Positions 36,970 to 49,754 of a stretch of 64,000 bases of DNA are shown here, in pieces. The notes under the pieces were generated by a model. That model was not told the origin of the DNA and did no database searches. It worked only from the letters and a program-made list of their open reading frames with translations. The stretch spans positions 1,922,001 to 1,986,000 of the forward strand of contig JAUFSD010000006.1 of assembly GCA_033030425.1 (NCBI GenBank), written 5' to 3'. The stretch comes from Verpa conica. Taxonomy: Eukaryota; Ascomycota; Pezizomycetes; Pezizales; Morchellaceae. The first letter of the stretch is position 1. Each line of letters starts with the position of its first letter. The position numbers and the translations under genes are program-made.

Positions 36970-38257
36970 ATTGTGTTTGGACTAAACTCCTCTCCTATGG
37001 CATAGCACACCTCGAGCGATTGAGATACATATATGGAGAATTGTGAGTGCTGGAGGCTATAACTGTATGTTAACTAAGAGTTAAGTGGTATTTGCAAGTC
37101 CACTTTTGGATAATATATAGGATCAAGAGATACTTAGGGCATGAAATTAAATTGAAATTGGATTGATGTATCTTACTCATTTCCCCTACAAAGAAGCTCG
37201 AACTACATTGATACTTTTGATTTAAAGTTTACTTTTTCTTTATCGTTATAGCTTACATTTTATATTTATTTCGTTTCGTTTTGTTTTTGTATTTGTTATT
37301 ATTTGGGTTGTTGAATACCATAGCTGATCAAGGGCTCAATGTATTTATAACTAACTAATTAATTCATTCAAGCTCTGGCGGCATCAGTTTTTTTTTTTTT
37401 ATATCAAGTGATTTTATTGTTTCTGGGTACAAAATCTGGTATGCAGTACGGAACTATGACCTATCTGGCGGCATCAGTTATCACTCGACTATATATATTT
37501 TTATTTTATTTAGTTGAATGATTAATGAATCAGTGAGTTAGCTGTAATTAACAGGGCTCGAAGGCTTCATATGGTATTCGCATAAGAGCAAAAACAACAC
37601 TACATATAAAAAACACCGTACCCACCTCCCTTCCCTGTCTAAGGTATGCTTAGTAAATAGTAGTCTCGAATTAAAAATTAAAAAAGCATTGGCGGATGCC
37701 ATCATAATTTGAAACGTTAGATCGTCTCTCGTGCCATTACTAGTACTAGATAGTCTGTTATCATAGATTGTATATATAAGCTGAGACCGGTTAGACCTAG
37801 GGCAATCGTCTAAAAACTTCATTGTAGAAAGATATAAGGCTAATAACACCAAAGTTTTCTGACTTTAGACCTGAGGTCTTTGGAACTGCACTAATTAGAA
37901 CGGTTCAGGGGCTTGAAGTAAAACATTCCTCAATAACATGATCGGATGATGATTATATTATCTTTATGGGCCGGCTATGCGATTTCCGTTGCCTCAGTTA
38001 TACCATCTGCTATTGCCACCGCTTTGTTTATCTCACTAACTATAGTACCAAAACAGAAATGAGAACTATTGGTATTGGCTGTCTAGTTCTTGGTCAAATT
38101 ACTTGAAATTTAGTGAGGTGATATATTGGGAGTAGGTTAGTATAGTTGTTTGTTTTTAAATATTAGTGATATTCTATTTCTAACTATAAAATTAGGTATG
38201 TAGTTATAGCTAAAACTATGGCCTAAGGATAGTACACCTGTTATTTTGAGCTATTAT
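36970..38257. other. AT-rich spacer
   Basis: No gene is found. A 16-bp direct repeat (TCTGGCGGCATCAGTT) occurs at 37374-37389 and 37464-37479, 90 bp apart, with a T-run after the first copy; it may mark an old small insertion. Confidence 0.4.
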
Positions 38258-38261
38258 ATAT

Positions 38262-39220
38262 ATATATATGTTCTGGCCCGTTCAGGGCACGCTGCCTAGC
38301 GGGGGGACGTCCCCTGAACGGGCCGGCCTGTTGGAGGGATATCCCCCCAATGGGCTACCTGTTGGGGGGATATCCCTCCAATGGGTAGCTATAAATCAGT
38401 TTTATAGGGCATCTCCTCAATGGGCTACCCATTGGAGGGACACACTGCGTCCCCTGAACAGATAGACAGCTATTTTACCCTATTAAATCCTATTTTACCC
38501 AAGTATATCGCTTATAAAGCGCCCATATTTATCAGATAACATATAACTATTATTTGCTACCAAAAAGCGCCCACAATATACAAATCCCTAGAGACAATAA
38601 CTGTCAAGAACACACATTTCCTAGTCTGCCTTGTCTCTCTCCTTGTTTCATGTATCGTTCCATATCTCGTAGGATCTCTGTTATCATTGGTCATGTAAGA
38701 AGTACGCCTCGCAGGACGAGACGTCTATAGTTTCATGTAGAAGGAGGTCGCTCCTTCAGTTTCATATTGTCTCATTGTTGATCTCAGCGTCCCTCCAGAA
38801 AGGGTATAAAAGGGACGCATCTCTGTCAGTTAGTTAGTTCTTCACGCAACAACTTATATTGTTACCATACCTACCTTGTCCTTGAGTCCCTAGTCTCTCG
38901 ATACTAGTCTTACCGTGTGATTATCGCCTGCTGTTCCCCAATAGGTGATCGGTTTTTACAATAACCCATGGTATAAAATCACAAAAAATCTTAAAATAAT
39001 CTCAGGGTAGGCTGATATTTTTCTGACTACTCACTTAATTTATTTAGGATTTCCTGTATTAATTGAGCCATGATTTATCACCTACCCATATGGGGGACAC
39101 TGGTATCCCTCCAACAGGTAACCCATTCAGGGGATGCCTACCTGTCCGCTCCCAGGCTGGCCCGTTCAGGGGACGTCCCCCCGATAGGCAGGTCCCCCCA
39201 ACGGGCCAGAACATATATAT
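38262..39220. mobile_element. non-autonomous TIR DNA element (about 0.96 kb including a nested LTR)
   Basis: The two ends are inverted repeats: the left end reads ATATGTTCTGGCCCGTT and the right end is its complement (AACGGGCCAGAACATAT). Similarity continues inward for about 65 bp (shared GGGGGGACGTCCCCTGAACG) and more weakly beyond. Inside are further GC-rich subrepeats with TGGGCTACC and GGAGGGATATCC at 38335-38450. The flanks are (TA)n, as expected for an element that inserts at TA, so a target duplication cannot be told apart. There is no transposase frame. A solo LTR is inserted within it. Confidence 0.75.
38602..38960 (+). mobile_element. solo LTR of a retrotransposon, 359 bp
   Basis: It starts TGTCAAGAAC and ends GGTTTTTACA, the TG...CA ends of an LTR, and is flanked on both sides by the 5-bp target duplication ATAAC (38597-38601 and 38961-38965). 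A TATA box (TATAAAAG, 38805-38812) with sequence like a transcribed start region follows inside, as in U3/R of LTR elements; this sets the + orientation. No internal domain remains, so it arose by recombination between two LTRs of a full element. It sits inside the TIR element and is therefore younger than it. Confidence 0.85.
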
Positions 39221-40400
39221 GTTTTATGTATCCCATGGAGTGTAACTAAGCGATTTTGTAGAGAAAAGGTTTATTTAGAAGTATACGAACATTTTAATGT
39301 TTTTACTAGCTCAATAAGGTTTCTCCTCATCTAAGTGCACTAAAATAAAGGTAGTTTAGACGCTAGGTGTGCTCTAGATTCTAGGGTTGTGAGGTTTCTG
39401 TCCAACCTCTACCAAGCCAGTAATAAATTTCTAGGTAGCTCTACAATCACACTATTTTATATGTAACTTAAGGGCGTATATCTTTCCCTGGGCCCTTCTA
39501 GTACTCCTATAGCATTTTAATATTTTAGGGGAGGTTTTTTCCCAGATATCTGGTCTAAAATTTCGCACAATGAGCGGTACAGATTGTGTCCCGCTCCATG
39601 GGTAGCCATTGGATTAGTATACAGGCGACTCTGTCTATAAGAATATTATTTATAAGAATATTCTTAGTAGAAATCTATGAAAGAGCCTTACTAGGGCATA
39701 ATTGGAAGTTTTTTGCCTTAGATCTCCCTAATTAGGTTAGAGTACTCATTTTATAAGAATATCGTTCCTAAAATTTGGTCCCGTCCGTATTCATATAGTC
39801 ACCCCCAGCAGTATTATGGTACTCGCCAGGCGTACCACTCTTCCCCGCACTCATACTATCACCACACCTTAGTGCCGGTACACCGTTTCTAGTACTACTC
39901 GTACTGATCTCATAGAGTTCTCATTGCGCCAGTACAATAACACCCAGTATTTCCGGTACTATACCGCACCTCCGTCACTAGCACCGTACCCATTCCACTA
40001 ACCCCAACTCCCGCCGCCCTCCGACTATCGGTACTGTACTATGCCCCGCTGTAACTTCTCCGTCTAAGTCCATACTCTCTGGAGCTTAGTGACTTGAAGG
40101 ACTTGCTATAGCTACCTGGCCTTCGACCTCACAACCCTACTAGCTGCCCCACTAGCTGAAACAACTTCCTTACTAGCTAGCAAAGACTTCCCCCCTTTTC
40201 CTTTTCCTCTCCCATCCCCTCTATGTAAATATTTACTAACCCCTGTTTAAAATTAAATACCATGGTATTCGCTACCTCCGCGCCCTGCCTGGAGTCTTCA
40301 TTCTTGGCTATTTCCTGCCAGCTGGGGTCTAGTTCCCATCTTCTTGGGGTCTCATTCGCTGCCTACTGGGGTTCCGTTCATTACTACCCCCTAGTACTAT

Positions 40401-40435
<35 letters not shown>

Positions 40436-41003
40436 GTAGGTAGGTAGGTAGCATAAAGCTCAATATATATACTACTGAACTGTACCGTGATCCATACCCA
40501 ACTCCCGAGGGTTGAAGCAATATAGAGAGCGTAGATATTACCTAGGAGACTCCCGGAGTTTAATGGGCTTGAGATCTACGGCTAGCACTCTCGGGCGTGG
40601 GGTCTCCGCCACAAAGTACTTTACTCCCCTAATTTATGTTTTGCAGACCTCTATAGCATAGAATCGAGATGTAGTATTAGTTGTCCACCCAGAAAGTTTG
40701 ATAATGCAGCTAGAAAATAAAGAAACTAGACACTTTGGTGTAGCTATGAACGACTGTTTCTAAGCTATATAGGCCTTTAGTTACCTCACTGGGCTATGTA
40801 TAGTGACAGCTTGAAATTAGTTCCGAAAGGTTCATGTTAGCCATAATGAATGACCAGAACTAGTAGTAGTAGATTAGAGGTATGGTCTATTTCCTGATTG
40901 CTTAGCGGTCTATTTATGATATCGCGATGTCTTTAGCGGACCAGTACTCCACAGCGCACCAAATAACCTAGCTGATTGTATTCATGTACCGGGGTTGACG
41001 GTA
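39221..41003. other. spacer between two mobile elements
   Basis: No gene is found. The 39760-40060 part is rich in short GTACC/GGTAC and CCGTAC units and cytosine. The microsatellite at 40401-40452 lies here. Confidence 0.4.
40401..40452. repeat. GATA then GGTA microsatellite
   Basis: Tetranucleotide TAGA/GATA units run for about 35 bp, then change to GGTA/TAGG units for about 17 bp. It is a plain simple-sequence repeat. Confidence 0.95.
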
Positions 41004-41610
41004 AGTATGGCGCGTGCAGTCTTAAATGTGCTAGCCGAATCCGAAGTGAGACAGCAGCCCACACTGAATCTTAGCCAAACTTCAATAATCTGGGCCATGC
41101 AAAAAATCAAAAAAAAAATCCTGGAAGCTCAAGTGTATATTCAGTAGAAAATAATACTGCCATATATGATGCTAATAGGGCTTTACCTCTGGTATATCTC
41201 TTTTTACTTGTTAGGCTATGTGTAGCATCTATTATGCTTAAGTATTTCTAGGAATTGTTCTATTTGGTACTTTTACAGCCAAAAACTACACATGCCAAAG
41301 CCTAATAAAAATATATGGAGCTTTATTGGGGCTATACAAGGCCATAAAGTCGCACCTCGATATGCCGGATGCCAAGAACCCAGAGGATTTCGTACGGGAT
41401 AGCAAGGGATCCGGGATAGCAAATTTATTTTGTAGTAGAGAAAATGTTTTAGTCAGGGCATTTCGTACGGGACAGCAAGGGATCCGGCATATTGAGATCC
41501 GGCATAGCGAGGTACGGCTGTATATCTTTTTGTTAGTGTTTTGACTGGCTGTAAGAGCCGGAATATCGGCTCAAATTTTGCATCACATTTAAGACTGCGC
41601 GCGCCATACT
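41004..41610. mobile_element. second TIR element (MITE-like), 607 bp
   Basis: The terminal inverted repeats are 27 bp at 41004-41030 and 41584-41610, with one mismatch (ends AGTATGGCGCG and its complement; inner part CAGTCTTAAATGTG). The interior is AT-rich and holds a direct duplication around TTTCGTACGGGA-AGCAAGG (about 41390 and 41461). No transposase can be seen. No clear target duplication is visible. Confidence 0.7.
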
Positions 41611-41642
41611 AAGAACTGTCTCCGGTAGGGTAGTTTTTTGAT

Positions 41643-41870
41643 CTAAGCTTGTGGTTGGCCTGATAATACCACGCTGGTCACCAAAGTGGTATCCCCTAAA
41701 CCGTCACACGCAACTATTCGGGGCCGGTCCCGCCCGGGACTGTTGACGGCCCAAGGAATATGAATTGTGGGCCCTAGGCCAGGGAGTGAACCCTCAGGGA
41801 CCGTAGTTTGACTTCTATTTACACACTGCCAAACATAAACTGTCAAAACTAAGCTTGAACTACTACGTAC
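41643..41870. repeat. dispersed repeat, copy A
   Basis: It is similar to 61496-61640. The two share GCTTGTGG-TGG-CTGA-AATACCA near the left edge and GTTTGACT with a nearby GTGCC/CTGCC near the right. Over the first 54 bp I count 10 differences, mostly C/T and G/A transitions. Copy A is longer by a GC-rich segment of roughly 70 bp. The family is unknown. Confidence 0.65.
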
Positions 41871-42905
41871 TAGAGAAAAGCTAATGGAGAGCACAATTAT
41901 ATACTTATCATTTTATATTTTCAAAGCATTTTTTTGACTCTTGAAGTAGATATGGAAAACTTTCTTGGTAATTTTTCCCCTCATACAAATGATAGATATC
42001 GCGTTTCTCCTAAATGTAGCGCAGGCAAATTCGGCCCTATGAGTATTAAGTTCTCGGTATTGTGCGTGCATCCGGTACTCAAGCAAGCTGATATTAGCTG
42101 GACGAGCTATATAGTGTAGTGACCTAGAGGTCAACCACGAGGTCGATAGTGGATATCTCGAGCAGGACTTTGGCAAGGTCTCTACCCACTCACCAGGAGC
42201 CAGCACCCAAGACACAAACCGACCCTCCAGTGGAGTACCCATTCTGTCATAGCCACTGCAGTTAACTAGTGGGGGATTGAACCCTAGCCTCAGGCTTCCC
42301 AGCTATAACTGGAATATAATGGAAACACGACATCATATATCTTATGTAGTATGCATATTCCGGTCTAAGATCATAGTGATTATTTTATAGGGATGGCGAT
42401 CTGCTCAGTTGACCAAAGACTAAGCGAGCCTCCTAGATTACTGCGCGTATGCGGTTTCACCCCACCACGAAGATCCTCTCGAGTATATTCTTGTGTTCTT
42501 AGTTGGACTGGAATGATATCGCACAAATACACATTAAGGGCACGACACTCGATTTGCCTCCCGCAAGTCACATTGACGGAAGGTCTACCAGTTTCATTTC
42601 TTGCTGTCCTGGAACTTCTGGCCCCCCATTCGTCATCTTCTTCCGCTCCCAAACATGTCCGATAGGTGATCTTTTTTCCCCCCGATCTAAGGTTTGGAGA
42701 TTCCGGTATACTGCCGCGCACGATTTCAATTCGCTGATTGCGGTGTGAAGCATGAGCACCTGCATGGCAAGGCCCAAGATGATATTTCTCAATTGCAATA
42801 TCCAGGCTCTAAAAGCTGCCTATTCTTCAACGTTCATAAAAAAATTTCGCTTTCAGTCCATACCAGCCAGTTTCTAGCACCAAGTCGAGAATATTGAGTT
42901 TCGTG
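41871..42905. other. spacer upstream of DUF3433 gene
   Basis: No gene is supported; open frames here overlap on both strands and have no motif. The last 200 bp is the promoter of the membrane-protein gene. Confidence 0.4.
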
Positions 42906-45900
42906 ATGGCGCCAGACAGCACTACCCCCACGAAAGGTCCCTGGAGGCCTAAACCACTAAGGAAACCAGTACTGATAGTTTTTTGCATGATTTGCTTACT
43001 GTTTATTATCGCTCTCGAGTTAATTATTCGTGGCTGTTCTAGCCGGGGTTGTTATGTCTTTAAGACGTTACTCACAACCGGAGTATCTAACTTAGACTAT
43101 TTCATGTACAATTCGGTTCCAACTATCTTGACTGCCAGCCTCAGTTTGTACTGGTCGGTAGTGCACCACGAGGTTTTACGTCTCGAGCCGTACTTCCAGA
43201 TGAGCACACCTAACGGAGCAGCACCAGCCGACTCAATCTTCCTTGACTATCCGTACTCACTCCGGCTGTCTATACCACTTGGGGCCTTCAAGCGCAAGTA
43301 CGTATGAATCTACTTATTTTGTAAATTCGCTGACCTTTAGGCATTATGCGGTTCTGCTTTCAGCGTTTATTTCAGTGGTTATAAACTTCTTTTTTGTCCC
43401 ACTTGGCTCAGGGATCTTTGACGACACTTACCTTGAGAGATTCTTCATGGAAAACTCTACACGAGCTGTCATAAACCCTAGTTATCTCTCAGCGCAATTT
43501 GGTTTCGCCGCATACGATTACGCTTGGTTATATGGCCCCATGTTACCATTTACCACTCCAGAGTATGCTCTACTACCGATACGGAATGCGACGGACATGT
43601 TTGATACAGAAGAAACCTGGAGCGCGGAGACTATACTATTTGAGGCGAGGTGGAACTGCGAGTATGCTACGGCTAGGGTTATTTCCCAGGGTCCTATGGA
43701 GTACTTTAAATTAGAGGTTACCACAGAAAATGTATGGCACTTGTTAGAGCTCTAGTATCGGAGGTTACTAAAACAATGAACTAGAACACATCGGATATCA
43801 TTAATGGGGTCACCGCTTTCGTTACGCCATGGTCTAACATTGCGCAAGTTGTGAGTAACGATACAAACGCTGGTACCCAAACTTGGGTTGTCGTATGGGC
43901 TTCGGGGCCAGCAACAGATATTTCGATTCCGCGTAATATGACTGCACGCCGTTGTATTGCCTCTTACTTCTCCCAGACGGTAATAGCAAACTTCACAATG
44001 CCATCTGGTAAGGTGAATTACGTGAACCGCACTGGTATCCGTCAGCCATTTACCGATACATCTCTATTCGGGAGAGCAATCGATTGGGATCCCGCAGTCA
44101 TCTCAGTCTCACAAAAGGATAGAGATTCTACGGGCCAACCAGTTGGCCTGGGATACACTCCACCAGCCTTTCCAGAGGCCGACCCACAGCTAATACCGCG
44201 ACTTGGTAGAAGACCTCTCGAGGCCGACACTGCGTTGGATAACCTCACACTCGCTGGTGGGTACTCTCCAAGCTATAGTTCCGTGTCAATGAGGAACAAG
44301 CGTGGGCTCCGGTCACTCGCACTCTATAATACGACAACCGAGACACTTTCACAACTTCTTGATCCAGAAGAGCTTGACAAGGCTTACGGTAGTGCTTTGC
44401 GACTGTTGTTTGCGATGGCGGTCTCTATGGAGATGATTGATACCAATGCGAAAGTGCCAGTGAGTGTCACACGCAACCTCAAGATAAGGGGCTTCAAGGT
44501 GTTTTTTGAGTGGGCACGCGGGGCACAGGCATGCCTGTATCTAGTAGTCACGTTTCTTGTTATCTTTATTGGGCTCAATAGAAGACGACAGTTGAATCTG
44601 GACGGTGAACCGAATAGCCTCGGGGCGGCGCTGCGCCTGCTGGAGGCGAGCCCTCAATTAGCTGCAGATATGGTCAATGCGGAGTTCCTTAAGGCTGATA
44701 CATTACGGGATATTCTAACAAAAAGGGGGAGACGGTACAAGCTCAGGCTTGACCCGGTTTCAAGAAGACCAAGTGTGGGGGCAGATGGCGAAAGTTATGG
44801 GAAAGAAGAACTACCTGGGGTGACAGAGAGCTTGGAACTGCGAAAGGATAGCCTCCCTGCCATGAAAAGGGTGGTGGGGGTGCCAATACTATTGTGTTTG
44901 GTAGTGATTCTTGCATTGTTGGTAACTGCCTATGTGTATTCGAAAGTGAATAATGGTAAGTGTATTGAATTCTTGGAATTAAGCTTGCGGGGAGTAGTCG
45001 GGGGAGGGGGAGAAGGGGAGAAGGGGAGAAGGGGAGAGGGGGCGGAGCTCTAATTCTTTTATTCCATGGTTCTGACTTTAGATATTATAGGCCTAGTGAC
45101 AATCAACCGTAGCAACCAAAACATATATAGATTCCTATTCACTTACGCTCCAGTTTCAGTGAGTATGGCGCTCAGTCCCACCCTCATTCATCTCGCCACA
45201 TGCCACTCCATGGTATCTCCGTATAAATGGCTCATCAAGATCTCCACGGACACCACCACGTCCGAACCAGCTACACCCAAGGTTTCTATAAAAAGCCGTA
45301 AGTCTATCTTAGTCGATTACGACATGTCTCCGGCACAGTTCCAGTTAGTCCGTGCTATCCGTGGCGGGCATAAGTCCTTCACCGCTCTCATTATTGCAAT
45401 TATACTTACCCGCCCACTGTCTGTTGCATTCGCTTCATTATTCACAATTACCTCATATGAATACCAGTTCAACAGAGAGGCTCTTACGGTCGTCGTTCCC
45501 CCCCAAATCCGCAGCCCATTTCGGAATACTACGATCGGGGAGTACTATACCCTGGAAGGGCGTTTTTCCGGCGGTAAACTTCCGCCAAACTGGGCGACAA
45601 GCCGATATTATGTGCTCCCATTCAAACCTACAGTGCTTGATGGCCTGTTGAAGTATGAAGGGCCTACCCTAGGTGTTGGTGTTGATATCGGGTGTTCACT
45701 GGTCCCGACTAGAAGCATTAATGTAACTGAATGTGCCAACGCATATGGCGTGGATCGCCAGGGGACGAACTGCACAGGCGTTATCAGAGTAGATGATATC
45801 TGTTGGCCACATATTATCCCGCCGCCATATAATATTGGAAATGTCGACGGTCTGGACTACCGGTGGAGCGGCATTTCTGGCGATAGCTTTGCGCGCAGTG

Positions 45901-46895
45901 CTAGATGCCCCGACACTTTCTTTGCCACATGGGTTGAGCGCCCAGCAAACCCAACTCCAGATCCACAAGACAACACAACATTATACGACAGCCAGTTCAA
46001 TGCACTTATCCTAAAGTGCACGATGACAGAAAAGATAAGCTGGATCAACACTACTGTTGACCAGACAGGGCGCATCCTCTCGACAGTTGAAACCAGTCAG
46101 CTGGATGCACAGGAGTTAGAAGATTTATACTCCCCACTCATAGAACCCAGGGACGGCCTTGTTCCCACCTTCCTCGACAGTATCAACAATAGTACCTATT
46201 TGGTAGACAAAGGCAGTACACATCAGATTATGTGGCTCGACTATTTGATGGCCACTATCGACCCTTCAATTGTCCGCAACATTACGAACGTCACCCACAT
46301 CCCAGACACAAGACATGTTGTGCCGGCCCTTGAAAATATACTCCGGCGGCTCTTTGCCATCAAACTTGAGCTTGTAGCTGACGACATTCTTTCCCTGGGA
46401 GAGCCAGAACTCGCAGTTATAAGGGCCACAGGGCAGAGGAATAGGGTTACGGTAAATTTCGTATTGTTTGTTATGTCAGCAGTCATCCTGCTCTATAATA
46501 TTGTTGTTTTGGTAGGGCTATACTTTTTCGACAATGTGGAGGTTCCACGTGTCCTTCCTGATAGTCTTGCAGGAATGTATGGGCATCTGTATGCCAGCGA
46601 TTTGAAGAGTGAATGTGGTCGGTTCAGTGTGAAGCATGAAGAGATGAAGATGCAGTTGAAAGAGGTTGGTGGGGGCTATTGTTATGGAGAATTTAATTGT
46701 GGGGGGGATTGTGTGCCTGGGGCATGTGGGAAAAAGCATTTTGGGGTGTTTCGTCAACCAAAGGTGATAGGAACGGTGAGTACAGGAAGTGTTCCATACG
46801 GAGAGGAGAGGACATACGAGAAGGGGAAATCAGGGGCGGTGAACGAAGATATAACCGAGGTACAAGAGAAAGATTTGGAGAAGGAAATTAGTTAG
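42906..46895 (+). CDS. DUF3433-type large membrane protein
   Basis: Four exons: 42906-43297, 43341-43731, 43785-44955 and 45082-46895, with introns of 43, 53 and 126 nt, coding 1255 residues. The layout matches the fungal DUF3433 family as I recall it, in which a transmembrane/extracellular unit occurs twice. Unit one has LVLRLEPYFQMS-like sequence (EVLRLEPYFQM) with GAAPADSIFLDYPY; unit two begins in exon 4. Membrane segments are visible at about 20-42, 135-155 and 615-635, and again near the end (VNFVLFVMSAVILLYNIVVL). Between them are Asn-rich extracellular-type loops with several N-x-S/T sites. The function of the family is unknown; members are abundant and variable in fungi. The third intron carries a GGGGAGAA tandem repeat that makes it longer than the rest. 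The ATG at 42906 was chosen; the frame upstream opens only with TTG. Confidence 0.85.
45000..45046. repeat. GGGGAGAA tandem repeat inside an intron
   Basis: About four units of GGGGAGAA/GGAGAAG lie in intron 3 of the DUF3433 gene, without in-frame effect. Confidence 0.6.
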
Positions 46896-47417
46896 GAGTC
46901 CTATAGTTATTATGTTGTTATTAATCCTTTGGTATATTTTCGATTTTTAAAGCAATGTACATATAAAATGTTCACGTTGTTCTTTTTCCTCCGTACAAGC
47001 TGCGCATAGGTTAGACACTATTAGATTGATCCTGTGGCGCCTGCCTATTCCCGCCCTATGGCAATCGAGCCCCCGGTAACTAACCACACCCCTAATACCA
47101 TCCAATCTCGCTGCCACCAGCTGCGCATATATCTACGCCCGTGCTACGATGGGGTATGCGTGAAAAGTAACTGTCACGTGACTTGACTGACTAAGCCATT
47201 TGTCATCAGTCATCAAGTCTTGGCACATACCTCCCAGCCCCCCCTTTCCCTTTCCCTTCCCCCAGCCCTCTTCCGCCTCTTTCTCTTCACCACCCCTCCC
47301 CTCAACCTCCACCTGCCACCGATGAGTCCCCACCGCTTATCTCCAACCATATGCCAACGAGGCAAGCCCTTCCGACGCATCGTCCCTCCTTAGCTCTCCT
47401 CTTGGTGCATTAACAGA
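46896..47417. other. intergenic
   Basis: This lies between the DUF3433 stop and the next ATG. A C/T-rich tract (about 47235-47320) lies just upstream of the next gene, typical of a fungal promoter. Nothing else is seen. Confidence 0.5.
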
Positions 47418-49754
47418 ATGGTAGCTCACAAGAATAATTCAAAATATTTCAAGTCTCATCCCAGCCGATGGAACTTCATAGATTTCTTGAAGTATAGACA
47501 CCCCCGGGATGCGACGCGTCGCAAGATCGTCGATTCTTGGGTCAAATCACTCGAGGATATTGCATCCTGCAACGCTCGATGCCATACTGATGAGGGGCGC
47601 AAGAGTGCAAATACATTGCTGAGGCGGTTTAGGGAGGTATATATGTTCTCTAATTCACTTTATTTCCTTCCCCCTCCCCTTCTACCCCCCAGTGGCACTA
47701 TGTTGCTGGACAAGCCCGGATAACCTGAAAGCTTGTTCGGCCCTTCGTCCAGCATCGGTGTCCATCGCCGAGATGACCTGTTAGCTTGTCTTGACGGCCC
47801 CCTTCCCCCTCCCCTTCAATCTTTCCCCCCCCCTCTTTAGCCACAGGAGATCTGCCTAGAATCCAGAAGCGGGATCCGTTAGCTCCCGTAACTGACACCA
47901 TGTTGCTGGACTGGTCCAGACAATCTGAAAGCTTGTCTGACCTATTCTCCATGCGTCGGTGCCCATTGCCCAAGATGACCTGCTAGCTTGTCTTGACGCG
48001 GTGGGGTTGATTCACTCCACTTTTGCACACTTACCTCACCCCCCCCCCCCACAATGCTCTTCCTTTCTTCCTACCATTGTAGGCCTGGTTCATTCTGGGC
48101 CTCAATGGGATATGAATATGATGGCTGCTAAATTTGTTTAGAGGGGCTCAGCGGACCGAAAATACGCCAAAATTTGGGCCTCCCTTAAGAAGCCGATAGA
48201 ACGACCACCGCCAACCCCCGCGACGATCAATTACGCACCCGTTTTCCAAAACGGCGGCAGCGCACCTCTTTTCCACAATGGCGGCAGCGCACCAGTTTTT
48301 CATACTGCAGGCACCGCACCTGTCACTATCAACAACAGCGATAACAGTCTATCCTTATCTAATACAGAGGGTGGTGATGAGGGGACAACTATAGAAGATT
48401 GGGAAGCCTCAGACAACGGCACCGGGGAAGGGGAGGAGGGTGACTGGGATGATGAGGAAGAGGAAGAGGAGGAGGATACCGCTAGTCATATCTCCACCTC
48501 AGCTGTACCTCCACATTTTGCAGCATTCAAAGCAGCCTATAGAAATACCGAAGGCCACCGGTGGAGCCTGTCATCCGGCCGAGATGTTGAAACCGTCCTC
48601 TATGATAAATTTCATAAAGCTAACGGTGTTGGTTTCCATGCAAACCTTGCACTCTCCTTTATCCTCGATTTAGGGGATGACGATGACGACGACAATACCA
48701 GCAAGAGCTGGTTTTCAAAGCAGGAATGGTTGGAGATCAAGGCTACTGTTCCATCACTGTCAAGCGAGGGGTTGATGCCATTATTCAAGAGTTTTGATCG
48801 GTTCGGTGGAGCAAAGACAATAACAGAGTTTAGAAATCGGGTCGACACTACACGATATAAGCAAGAGGATGAAGTTTACAATCGCGAGAAACATTATGAT
48901 CTGTGGTCTGCAGATTTAGCTGTGCAGCATATTCTTGGCCTTTGGGAGGATCCAGACCAGCCGCTTCGAGCACCACAACTTGAAGACACTCTCTCGAGTT
49001 CTCTATGGGCACATATTATCGATCATCCTATCCTCGGGCTAGACGGAATTCAAATGGTCCATAAGGAAAGTTCTTGTCGCTCCACTGCTAGTCGGAGAAA
49101 TCGCCGTCGCACGCTGCCGACACAGAGGCAGATTAGTGGGCCGAAGATGGACGGCATCATCCGATCTATCAAGGACCGTAGTGAGGAATTCGGTGCTATG
49201 GAGGTCGCCAACTCCTTTGGAAGTATAGGCACAAAGTCTACTAAGTTGTTAGTAGATACAAACAAATTAATCAAGGCGCTGAGAGATATGCTCTTTGCAC
49301 TACATCAACGCGTGAACTTTGATCCGGAGGTCACTGAGAGGCTACAGGTGGTGGGAATTATGTGTGCAGGTCTGCAGGTCCAGTTCTTCCGGTTATATTG
49401 CAAGGGTCATGTTTCCGTCCTTGTTCGGGAGAGTATAGAGGAAGTACCTGCAGATTGCTTGGAGTTTAATCGGCTGAAGAGGCTAGTTATCAAATTTGCA
49501 ATGTTAAAGGTATCAACACCATGAACCCTTTCTTCTCTATTTCCAGTTCATGCAGCCCTAGCTAACTGGTCATCTTGCAGGGTATAATCGCGCAGTCTGT
49601 AATCGCGGTCAATGAACGTTATCATACAAGTAATAGTACTGGTGAGAGAAACTTAAGCGACGAGGAGAGACTGCAACAGCTCCTTTCCGGTCACGCTGAA
49701 GATTGTCGGCCAAAGTTACACTGGGCTGGGGATTCGCCACCCTCGGGCTGGTAG
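47418..49754 (+). CDS. hypothetical acidic protein
   Basis: Exons: 47418-47636, 48142-49509 and 49581-49754. The second intron (71 nt) is standard (GCTAACT branch, TTGCAG acceptor). The first gap is 505 nt and bears a tandem duplication, so a small middle exon may be missed. If joined directly the phase fits and the product has 586 residues. I do not recognise the family. The N-terminus is basic (HKNNSKYFKSHPSRWNFIDFLKY). Three repeats of GG(S/T)AP(V/L)FH-type follow at about 95-120. Then come a strongly acidic tract (DDEEEEEEED) and a mostly helical C-terminal half with RRNRRR, which could be a nuclear signal. The acidic tract plus basic patches would suit a nuclear or chromatin-linked protein, but that is a guess. 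Confidence 0.62.
47655..48005. repeat. tandem duplication within an intron
   Basis: Two copies of a unit of about 150 bp, each with a CCTTCCCCCTCCCCTTC tract followed by ATGTTGCTGGAC, CTGAAAGCTTGT and GATGACCTG-TAGCTTG. The second halves lie at 47698-47810 and 47898-48000. The copies have diverged by many point changes. Confidence 0.7.

Noticed and set aside
42265..42290. Another B box-like stretch (GGGTTCAATCCCCC, minus strand)
   Set aside because: No tRNA fold around it; at most part of a repeat.
42380..42798. Overlapping frames on both strands before the DUF3433 gene
   Set aside because: Open on both strands at once with no family signal; treated as promoter-side spacer.
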